Shown here one piece after another: positions 34,614-46,600 of a DNA stretch of 64,000 bases (position 1 is the stretch's first letter; each line of letters starts with the position of its first letter). The notes under the pieces were generated by a model that was not told the origin of the DNA, did no database searches, and worked only from the letters and a program-made list of their open reading frames with translations. The stretch covers positions 14,260,951 through 14,324,950 of the forward strand of contig OX465112.1 in NCBI GenBank assembly GCA_949987565.1, written 5' to 3'. Origin of the DNA: Luidia sarsii. Taxonomy: Eukaryota > Echinodermata > Asteroidea > Paxillosida > Luidiidae. A program made the position numbers and the translations under genes.

Positions 34614-34962
34614 CTTGCTTTCATTAACCTCGTTCAAATAAAACAATATCTTAAAAAGAATTTCTTGGCTAAAATATTATTAAACAATGTTTTTTGGAAA
34701 ATTATAAGTACTTGAAGTTGTTTGAATGAATATTTAATTCTGAAAAAGTATTAAATTATTAATCAAATAAAGTATTATTAATATGCCAAAATTAATTTCT
34801 TTTCCGTGACGTCACGCAGACTTCCCCCACATGTGGAACCTGCCGCGCCATATTGGTCAATTTGCGTGGATGGTCCTCTCAGACCATGGTCAAAAGATCC
34901 CCTTAAATTCCTAGTAAATTGAGAGGTTTTGACTGCAAATCGTGGCTGACTGAACTGCAACC
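34614..34962. promoter_or_regulatory. Shared promoter region between DENND10 and EIF3A
   Basis: 349 bp separate the two start codons. A palindromic CRE (TGACGTCA) lies at 34807-34814 and an inverted CCAAT box (ATTGG) at 34852-34856, both on the EIF3A side; the DENND10 side is AT-rich. The bidirectional promoter role is inferred from arrangement and motifs. Confidence 0.6.
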
Positions 34963-37900
34963 ATGCCTACCTATTTCCAGCGACCGGAAAATGCCCTTAA
35001 AAGGGCGAACGGTGAGTAATTCTGAGGTGAATCTGCCGATAAATAGTGCCATGTCAAGCCAGACGTGGACAGGAACAAGGCAGAAAAATGAAAAAAAAAA
35101 TGAATCAGTGAATGACAATTAATTTGAAATTCGCTCTTGAGACAGTATTCAGAATCAGATATTTAACCTTCCTTTAATTAGGTCATTGTTTATTATTTTT
35201 CTTTGCCTTTTTTTAATTTGTAGCTAAACTTAAAGTAATTGTCTATATGGTTGTGAAACTATTTATTTGTCTAAAGAATGATTGAATGAATGAATGAATG
35301 CAAATTGCAAGTTACAACATTGCATATATCCATATGCGGTGGCATATGGATATGGTGATGCTTGCACTTGCAACTGCAACTGCAAGTTGCATTTACTTTG
35401 GCATATTTCTTTCTCCTGGAAGTGGAAGACCTCAATGAAGTCCATGGGAATGGATGAAAACTTTGAGTTAAATCAAGTCTTCGAGTTATAATCCAAAATA
35501 ACCCAATTTTTGTCCAGGCCTACACAACATGATTTTCATTCAGTGCGCATGCAACGTTACTGCCACTGCCAAGTTGTGCTTCTTAAGTTGGAGCATGGTT
35601 GTCCATTGAAAATATGTGGTTTGTCATTGCATAACTTTTTGTGAAAGAAATAAATTCAATGAATTGATGTTTATGTTATTAATTTCTCATAGAATTTTGC
35701 ATAATTCCATAAAGAGGCCCACTCATGCGTAAAATGTTGGGTGGATAGTTCTTCATTTTGCAATTTCACCAAAACTTGGCAAAAGTCCTAGTATAATTCG
35801 GGTTCCTCATTTTTCCCAGAATTCATCGATGTCGGCAAGAAGCAGCCGGCTCTGGATGCTCTGTACGACGTGATCAAGAGCAAGAAGCATCGAACATGGC
35901 AGAAGATTCACGAGCCCATCATGGAGAAGTACCTGACGCTGTGCGTGGAGCTGCGCAAGAGCCACACAGCCAAGGAGGGCCTCTACCAGTACAAGAACAT
36001 CTGCCAGCAGGTTTGTCACACAGGATGGGTGCCCTCATATTAAGTATGCAGTGGCTGTTGTTACGGCAGTCGTCCGTGTGGTTCCCTGACTTGATTGTAT
36101 TTCGTCAGCATTGCAGGCTGGTTGAACCAGTCTATTAGCTGATAGTCTGGTTCCAAGAGCTAAACATCCTGACAAATACTGTGAAGTCAGGGAACCAAAC
36201 GGACGACTGCCGTAACAACAGCCACTGCGTATTAAGTAACGCTTGGCTCCGTCATCATCGGTCGGCTGCGGAGCAGGCGACTACAAGCCGACTCCAACCA
36301 CTGCCGTCTTGAGCAGAGTTGACAAAATCATTTGGTTGTAGCATCCCTTCATAGTCTCCCATTAGTTGTTTGTTTTATATTGCAAGAACAGTGTCCAGCA
36401 GCCGATATCACGAAACTTTAAATGTTGCGTACGCAACATTTGGTTGCGTAACTTACGCAATATTTTGTTGCCTCTGCTAAATACTGCAGAACAGAGCCAT
36501 TGAGGCGCATTGAGGCGTAACTTACGCAACTTTTCTTGAAATCGGCTGCTGGGCCTTCCTGGTTTCCTTTTTCCATGTGCTGGAATGTAAAGCGCATACT
36601 GGTGTATAAATTCGCCATCAGTCAAGCGTAGGACATGGCCAAGGATCTTCAGCTGCCTGTTTCTGACCCGGCCGATTAATGGCTCCGTAGGAAATAGGAA
36701 AATTGGTGTCACCGTACACCATGTGGAAAATTCTGGAATAATAAGTGCCGATAAGAACCCGATTGGATTAATTCAATATTTCCAACTGTATGCCTTCCTC
36801 TTCCCAAGTTTGCCTGAGCAAAGAGTGTGATGCACTCTGGTTCTGGCAACACTCGTATTCATGGTTTTGGATAGTCAAAGAATTGAGGGTCCGAAGTTTG
36901 GGATCAGGACTTTTCACAAAAGCAGAAATGGCATGGCCGATTGCATTGCTGGAATGTTTGAGAGACGAAAAATGCTGCTGTACATAACAGGATATTATCG
37001 TATGAGTTTGGCAGTTGTTTGTGCAAGTAGTAAGGCTGTTGTCGTGAGAAAAAATTCTTGTCGACATGTCGTGAGAATTTTATGCCGACTGTCGACATTG
37101 TCGCGACAGAGACCCGATTTAGTCAAAAATCTGTAGTCACAATGTCAGATTTTTTTTTAGGTATTAAAGGAATGGGGCATGTCAAACCGCCATAGTTGTG
37201 AACTTGTGAAATTAGTTTTCATGGATAATCTTAATTTCAATAAAATTTCATATTTAATGGCTTTCGTATTTAAGATTATACACAACAAAATAATTTTTGT
37301 GCCGATATTGGGTGTTACAGTCGTAATTTCCTAAAAAAATCATAAAAAAGCGATTGCTCATTGTTTATTCATGACGTCATCGATCGGCGATGCGTGCGTT
37401 CTCACTGCAAGAAATAGTGAATATTTATGAATTCGCTGCACAGCGGCTGCAGTGGCTTTCCAATTGGCTATGTACACATGTACAGTTGGAGAACCAGATA
37501 ATTTCAGTGAAAAGAAAAGACGTCACCGTCCGAACCTAGCTAAAGGTAGCCGCGTATTGGGCACCCAAAAACCAGCTGCGTATTGGGCCCCAAAACGGAG
37601 GAGGCCGCATATTCAGCCATACATTCAGACAAACCTAGAACGTATGCGGCAAAGGAGGCCTTTTTCCGATGTACATAATGTACTTCGGTCCATTTTTCAA
37701 CGAAATAAAATACGCGGCCGCCGGGATTTTGGGCCCAAACATGCGGCTACTTTCAACTGGGTACCGACCGCGACGCACGTGCGATCTCATTTCTCGATCC
37801 TTCCCTCGGACGTCCACGATCTTTCCCGATCTCTGCATTGCACTGGTATCCCGTACGCACGTGTATTAAATGCATGCGATGCAGCAACGTATACCAGCTA

Positions 37901-40579
37901 CTGTACTGCTGACGACCGGCCATAGAAACGTGCGCTATACAGTAGTGACAGTATTTACACTGTACATCGTAATGGCAAAATGCGTTCGGTGAACGATTTT
38001 CTTTGGTCGCGTCGCGATCCCTTCCAACTTCCAACATGTTTAGTAACTATTATTTTGTGGCGTGGATAAGCAAAATGAAATGCTCAGCGCACAATTTTAG
38101 GATTTTTTGTTCCCTTTTTATTCCCTTCTTTTCAGAGATTGGCCATTATGACTAGAGATAGGCTAATGTATTTTATTGTTTTTGTCGCGACAACCGAAAA
38201 ACCTTGTCGACATGTCGGAATATTTTCTTTGTCGCGACAATGTCGACAAAAGCCTTGTCGACAACAGCCTTAGCAAGTAGCACCGTACAATTGGTGCCCG
38301 ACGAGTGTTCTTAGTGGCTTTGTCCCGATGGTCTCCTCCTCAGGTCAATGTGAAGTCACTGGAGGACGTGGTGCGCGGCTACCTACGCCTTGCCGAAGAC
38401 AAGACAGAGGAGGCCCGCAAGGCCTCCGAGCAGACTGTGCTAGACGTGGATGACTTGGACAATGTGGCCACTCCGGAGAGGTAATGGCGTGAAGACCGCA
38501 AGCCTTGGTGGCAGGGCATTACCAGGGGCCAAGTTCACAGGACTGCTTTATCTCCAAAATTTTCTCAAGCACAAGAAGTCACGATTCATAGGATGACCTC
38601 GCCAATTCCATAGCAGGGGTATGGTGGTGACCTGTGGTATGTGAGCCTACACCCCTGTGGGCACTGTTGTTTAATTGCGGTATACAGTGTGTTTCCTGTG
38701 CGGGAGGTGCAAAGCGTTAAGGTTAAGAAAAAAGTTGACTTAAGATTGACATGCCATTTTAGATCTATCGACCTCATGCCTGCAATTTTTGTATTTGTTA
38801 CTTCAGAGGGCAAATTAAAAGGCTCTGTACAAAGTCTTGTGCAGATTATGTTTTCTTCCCCTCCCCCCCCCAAACTGACATTTGGTCCTCTCTGTTCCTC
38901 TCCTTGGGGTTATGGCCACCCTCTGGTTGGCAGCCTCCTGCTGAGCGCCGTGAGCGGCGAGGATACCCAGGCCCGCACAGATCGCATCATGCTCATCCCC
39001 TGGGTCAAGTTCCTCTGGGAGTCGTACCGCCAGTGTCTGGACCTGCTGCGCAACAACAACCGCGTGGAGAAGCTCTACCAGGACATTGCGCAGGACGGTG
39101 AGTCAAGGGTCTCCAGGAGTGGTCGTCCCGTCAGTCCGGTTTGCCCCCAACCAAGGAGACCCCTCTTCAAGCCTCGCGCTTAAGTTTTTTTTAACTAGCC
39201 CACCGGGCTAGTAAATTGATTTTTTTTGGCTAGCCCGCAGCAAGTTTTACTAGCCCTGTATAATTAATATTGAATTTAATACAAGGTTATTAGGTCAAGT
39301 AAAACAAATTATTAGTTTCTACTTTCTCATTCCCGCCCGCATTGTGTTTTGCCTCCACACCGCTGCCTACTTACTAGTCCGTCGGGCTAGCAAAATGGGT
39401 CATTTTACTAGCCCGCAGCTGTTTTGACTAGACAATGACCGTCGGGCTAGTGCTAAGGTCGAGCCCTGCTCATCCATAGGTTCCTGCCTTTAATTGCTGG
39501 CTCTGTCTGTGTGCCCTTCGTCCAACTCGGCCAAACTGATAAATGGCCTGTAGTCGATTTCATGAAACCCATCATAGCTCGCAATCAATCGCAGGACGAT
39601 GAGCGATGCACAGAAACCATAGGCCTAACACTCTTACGGAGGGCCATCCATTGTAAGTTGAGTTACGACACGCCGTAAGACTTTGTGAAATCCACCCCTG
39701 ATTTGTTTCCTTCTTGTTTTGCCACCAGCTTTCCGCTTTTGCCAGAAGTACCAGAGGAAGACCGAGTTCCGCAAGCTGTGCGACAACGTGAGTGAATTTT
39801 GGCTGTCCACCTTAAAAGCCCATTTTCCGATGAACCACATAGCATCCATGAATATATATTTGGGAGAATACCCATGGAAATCTGAAACAAATAGCAATTG
39901 ATTAGTAGAATCTAAGAATGGCCGATTGTACAGTGTCAAACCCTGCTTCTGGGCGGACATTTAAATTTGACGTTACAGATTCATGTATATCTTGCATTTG
40001 GGTCGACTGTGTGAATGAATGAATCTTTGATTGTTTTTGTGGCTCAGTTGCGTAATCATCTGGGACTGATACAGAAGCACCAGAGTCAGACCACAGCTAT
40101 TGACCTGAACAAACCAGAGAGCCAGCAACTACACCTGGATACCAGACTGTTCCAGCTGGATACTGCTATTACCATGGAGCTGTGGCAGGTACCAGACGAG
40201 TCCAGATTGACCTCATTCCCCCCCCCCCTTTTAAAGAATGATTCCTTTCAATTATATATAATTTTTTTTGCTATTGAAGATAGAGACACTGGTATAATCT
40301 ACACTATTATTTACCCACTTGCAAGTTGTGATTGTTATACCTCATCGATATTCTGAAAATTTACTGGCTTCGAAAATCATCTTGGATTGTGTTATGGTTG
40401 AAATCAAGGAGCACCCTTGAATGCCATAATGGTGTTAAACTGGCCTTCTCTCTCTCCCTCCCTGCCCCTGTCCCTGTCCCTTTCCCCCTTTCTCTCCCTT
40501 TCACTCTCTTTCCCTGTCCCCCTCTCTTCCCTCTCTCTCCCTTTTCCCTTTTTTCTCCCTCTCTCTCTCCCCCTCTCTC

Positions 40580-40654
<75 letters not shown>

Positions 40655-43600
40655 GTGTCCCTTTCCCTGTCCGTGTCTGTGTCCCCTTCCAGGAAGCCTA
40701 CAAAGCCGTGGAGGACATCCACAGCCTGATGGGTCTCTCCAAGAAGCCCCCTAAGCCCCAGATGATGGCCAACTACTACCAGAAGCTTGGCCTGGTCTTC
40801 TGGAAGTCTGGCAACGGACTCTTCCACGCCTGCGCCCTGCATCGTCTGCTGCAACTCTCCCGGGAGCAGCGCAAGAACCTGACACAGGATGAGATCCAGA
40901 GGTAGGTTTTCCCCCTTTACAGAAATCTATCAAGCCCTTTGGGGGACTTTTTTCTGTAAATTTGCATCTCCTGAGGTTTGGTTGATATGACTTCTTGCAT
41001 CTTTCCTGCATGTTTTGATACCAAATACATGTTGATAATACCTACGATACCGGTGTTAAACTACGATTAGTCTAGTCATTGCATTATTTCCCCATGGTAG
41101 TATCAATCCATAAGATCTCGTGTAATGACCTAGCCTTTGTAGGGTTAAGCCTGTTTCAGACTACTGTACAGTACCATATACAATATGACCATTATCTGAC
41201 TTTTGATATCTGAGTTGTATCCAATAAGAATGCTTTAAGTGGTTGAAAGCCCATGTAGATAGTCAGCTGGTAAGTCAGTGAAATCTTTGCAAAGGAAGTT
41301 CAGCCAGTTGGCTCAAAAGTTGAATCTCTTTCAGATGATTGTATTGTGCAGTAGCCTTTACCTATGCAGTCTGCATAGGATCAGCAGTTTTCCTGGCGTC
41401 TAACTTCACACTTCAGCTGGTGAATACCGAAAGACACTGTAAAATGTTTCTGTAGTTATCTATTGAAGTTTTCCTCCATGTTTCCCCCCTTTTCTTTTCC
41501 CAGGATGGCCTCGCGTGTCTTGCTGGCTACCCTGGCCGTACCCATCTCACCTGCGCGCAATGACATTGGTGACATGCTGGACATGGGCGACACGGCCATG
41601 GAGAATAAGCGTAAGCTGGCCAACCTCTTGGGACTGCAGAACCCGCCCACCAGAACCCAGCTGGTGAAGGACCTGGTAAGTCTCGCCCACCGGTTACCTG
41701 ACCTCAGCAGCCCACCGCGCTGCTCAAAGGTCCCTAGGATCAAAACATCAGGCCCAGTATGGTGCTTGTTTCAGTACAATCTTTCATGAAGGGAAGTGGC
41801 TGTTAAAAGAGTCTTTCATGGGCAAGAACTGTTTCAGTCAGGAGTGTTCAGCCCAACTGTGATGTGTTTGATTGAAGATTTTAACCACTCACCATTACCC
41901 GTAGAAGTACATTTTGATCAGCATAAGTAAATGGGTGGGTCAGTTAAACAAGCACTGTGCAATCAGCCTTTTTCTTCTGGAAGATTAGTTTTTACTGGGC
42001 TAGATTAGCCAAAGGACCAACTTGTATACCATGAGTAATATATCAGAGGGACCCGCCTGGTTGCTCTTTATATGCTTCTCTGTGAGTTTGGTTTTGCCCT
42101 TTAACCGCTCTTATCATCTCATCCACCACTTTCCATTTTTTCCAATATCTCCTTTCTCCATCCCCCACCCTCCCCAGATCAAGTACAATGTGATCCCATA
42201 CGTCATGCCCCAAGTCAAGGACTTGTACAACTGGCTGGAGGTGGACTTCCACCCTCTGGAGCTCTGCCAACGAGTCAGCGAGGTGTACCAGTCCATTGAA
42301 GAAGGCGGGGAGCCAGACCTGAAGCAGTACGTCAGCGCACTGCAGGACAACACCATCATGCGCCTACTGAAACAGGTAACACTCCCGAGACTGGGAACAT
42401 GATGAACTTGTTATAATGTTAGGAAGAGGAATGGTTTGTGAAAAAAACGAAATGTGAAATTGTGAAATTTTGAAAATCTTGAAAATTTGTATAAAGCTTG
42501 TTATTAACGAAAATTAAAAAGCTGATTTTTTTTTATCTGGAATCAGTCTCTGCTTTTGTGAAAGGTCCTGCTAGGATCAAAACGTCAGGCCCTCTAACTT
42601 TTGAGATTTACCTATTGCGGGTCATTTTAGTCAGTGAGCAGTTTGCAACATCTTTTGGTACTGAGTGGAATCCACTGAAATAAACCAATCTTTAGGGTCC
42701 TCATGTTTTGATCCTCACAGAAGTTTTCTCTGAGACAAAGCTTTTTGAGACCTTGTCCCTCGGATCAGAATATCAGGCCGACTGACTTCCCTTCAGATTT
42801 GAGATATAAAGGTCCGGATAATCGCTAAGACTTGAAGGTTTGCATGGTGGAAATACTAAGTGGAAGGTTTGCGGCGACACCATGTAGCACTTCTCTTTCA
42901 AGGAGTGCGTCCATTGAGCCGCACTCCCTTCTTGACGGAGAAGTGCTACATGGTGTAACGCAAACCTTACACTGAGTGATAGCCGCACTGTTTTTGCTTG
43001 TCATGTTGACACTGTGTAGGTTTCTGGTTTGTGGTGAGCTCAAAGCCTCGCCCCGTTCTTTTCCTTCCCCTGGTCAGGTGTCCCAGATCTATGAGACCAT
43101 TGGCTTCGCCCGCCTGGCCTCCCTGGTGCCCTACTGCTCCGACTTCCACTTGGAGAGAGTCATTGTGGACGCCTCTCGCAACGGTGCCGTAGAGGTGAGT
43201 GGAAGGACTCCAGAAATCGGCAGCAGTCTCTGCTGGAGGTTCGGCAGTGGCTTGGGGGTGTCTGACTGGCCACGTGTGGTCGTGGGTTTGTGGGGTGGAG
43301 CACTAGCCATGGGAGTTTGACATGCTGGTTTCCTTGTGGCAGTTGCTTTGTAACGCCCTGTCAATGAACGGCATTTTTCCACTGGACTTTAAAAAATATG
43401 GGAAATTTAACCGAGAAAAAGGTTACATTTCAAACAGGGGAAACCTTGCCGCCGTTCCCACTTGAATTGAGACAGTAGTTAAAGTAATTGAGCTAGCCTC
43501 ATAATGGCTCTAGAGGAAGCTGTGTGTAACCCTTTGGGGATTAAATAAGGCCACTATCCAAGGGCTGGATAGCTCAGATGGAAGAGCACTGGTACATTAA

Positions 43601-46600
43601 TCCATGAGTCTCTGGGTCAAGTCCCGGTCCAGTCAAAGTTTTCTTTGCCAATTTGTTCAAAAGTCCCAGTCAGTTTTTCCTTTCTTTATTTAGAAATATA
43701 ATACATAAAAGACGGAGTGACAAGGACAAAACAGATACATGTACATGAAGGAAGTGGGAAGAGTGAATAGGACACGGATGAGAAACAAAGGACAAAGAGT
43801 AAAGCTGGTAGGGAGAGATCAAAGGGAAGGGCAAGGAGTAGGGTAGGGATTAGTGAGAGGAGGGGGAAAGATCAAAGAGAGAAGTGTGGATGAGTGAACA
43901 CAAAAGAAGGATTATCAGAAAGCTTCATGGTGTTAGTCATTACTTTAATAAAAATGTAAAAAAAAAATTTTTTAAAGAGAAATGTTTCGTAATTGTTTTC
44001 ATCTGATATTTGTTGATTTGTTTCTTCGTCTTTCCCTCCGCGGTGTCTAGGTACGAGTGGATCATGCCACCCAGGCTCTGGTCTTTGGCGGTCGGGTCTC
44101 CATCTCCCAGCAGGATGAGCAGCTGAGCGAGGGACCGCTCCTGCAGTCTCAGGCCTCGGACCAGATCCGCAACCAGCTCAGCCAGATGTCCTACACCCTG
44201 CACCGCGCCATCAAGATTATCCGGCCCATGCACATGGTGGTAGGTGAACTGGTGGCGTCTCTTCAGACTACCTGCCCAGACTACCAAGGGGAAGGTTTGC
44301 ATTGACACCATGCAGCAACTTCTCTTCCGAGAAGGAGTGCGGCTCTTGAAGTGCTACATGGTGTCACCGCAAACCTTCCCTTTAGTATTTCCACCATTCA
44401 AACCTTTAAATCTTTTAAGCAATGCCTACTCCTGTCTTTCTTTCTTTACAACATTGACCCACGTTAAACCTAACCCTACCTTAGACCACAAATTACCACA
44501 ACTGTGTTTGAGGTACTAAGTGTTAGGGCTGTCCCCAAGTCTCCTTGATCACTCTCTTCCACAATATCCTATTATCTTTCTTTCCCCAACCCGTCATCCT
44601 TCCTGCTTCCACATTCCTACCCCGACCCTTATCACCAGAAACCGGAACCCACCTCCCAGAGCCCCTTTGAACCCCCCGCGACCTCGTTCTACTGTCATTC
44701 AGTTCGGTATCTTCTTTGCACCTCCTACTCCCTACCTCCAGTAACCCTTGAAATCTTCCAGTCAACCTTCTCTCACCCGTTCCTATCTGTTCCCTTGCCT
44801 CAGAAACTATTCTGGCCTCAACGTCATCCTCAAAGCAAGATTGGACCTCTCATATTATGACCTCTGACCATTGCATACCTCCAAATTCTGATATTTAGGC
44901 CAGTTCACCTGAAAAGACTACTTTGTTCGCTTTCTATCCAAAATTCGTAGGGCCTGCCGTCTTGCAGAAGCCTTTGAGAAAGGTCCTGCACATAATTTTT
45001 GATATTCGCTTTTTGGTAATCTTTGCAACATTTTTGTATATTACATCTTCACTTTCTCTCCACTCTTTATTTTGTAAAAGAAAATATGCCGATGAGAAAG
45101 GCCTGCTAAGATGAAGACACCAGATCCTCTTTGTTTATAGATTGATAGAATGTTGCGGTTCTTTGTTGGTGTTTGTTCAGGAGGAGCAGGAGAATGACAA
45201 GCAGGTGATGATCCAGCAGTACCGCCGTACGGCCCGCAAGGAGCACGAACGCATTTTGACCCGTCGTCATATCATCGAGGACCGGAAGGAGAAACTGGAG
45301 AGCATCACCGTCCAGAGGGTGAGTTTTGGGAGTTTTGAGTTTTGATTAGATCGGGCTGAGCCAGAGGGTCACACAAAAACGCCTTTTGATGTATGCAGGC
45401 ATGCAACTTTTTCGCGGATTTACTTCTTTTTTTTATTCGGCCGTAAAAAAAAAAAATTAATAATAATTATTAATAATATAAAAAAAAAAAATCTGTCACT
45501 CAGTCATAAGTGGTCAAAAACTGCTCAGAATGTACCACAGCTTCTAGAATAAAAAAAAATAAAAAATAAATAAATAAATAAAAAAGAAAACACTGTAGGG
45601 GCTTCGTGCTTCGCGCTCGCAGTTTCATTCGGACATTTTCCTCTTTTTTTACAATTAAAGAGTTGCATGCCTGTGTATGTCACTCTGCAGGCACTCGGCA
45701 GTCTGCCACCCAAGTAGGCTTAATGCCAGGCTATGCCATCTGAAATGTTTGGCCAACAGAGAGGTTTCGCACGTGAATGGATGCGCGGACGCATAATGTT
45801 TTTGCACCAAGTAGTGGTCGTTCCGCCGTTTCAAAAACCCGGCATATTGGTAGCGCTGTTCCCAATCCAACCGCTGTGTAGAGTGAGTCTGAAATGAGGT
45901 CTATTCCTGACACCATGCACCCACGTTTTTATACCCTACTTTGAGACTTTATCTGTTCGGTTGTTTTTTAATTTTATTTTTTATAAATTGTGCAAAAGCA
46001 AACAATAGCTAATTCAGGTATCCGCTGCTGCTCAGAAAAAAAAAAAAAAATATTCTTTACATAGATTATAAACAAAATAGGAGGTGGAAAAAGCACAGTG
46101 TCTTTGAAACTTACAACAATGGCCCGTACATATTCAATGATTCCTCATTTCTGTACAATGCCATCCATACGTGTTACATTGTGACACTGCAAACCCTATC
46201 CACCGTGGGAACCTTCAAATCTCATCCAACATCTAATTTAGCTTTCCCAGCTTTTGTTGGGAGACGTGAATGAGTCCTCGGCGGTGCCTGTTCACTACTG
46301 CACCTTGATCCCCCACACCCCCCTCCCCATCCTCAGGAGAAAGAGGAGTTGGACAACATAGAGAAGAAGCAGCGTAACAAGCGGGAGGCCGAGGAGAAGA
46401 GACTGGAGAAGGAGGCCAAGGAACGGCAGCGCAAGAAGGAGCAGGAGAAGGTGGAGGAGATCCAGCGCTCCCAGGCCCGGGAGAGGATCAAGATGCTGAA
46501 GCAGTCCAGCGTCAGCCAGAAAGTCTTCAAGAAGCTGAACGAGGAGGTGAGTGGTAGTCACAATGGTGTCATCTCAGTACAGTGGAACGCCGCTGTAACG

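Noticed and set aside
40332..40905. Pro/Val/Cys- and Ser/Leu/Pro-repeat frames before EIF3A exon 7.
   Set aside because: Translation of the TCCCTG repeat; only 40693-40901 is real eIF3a coding sequence.
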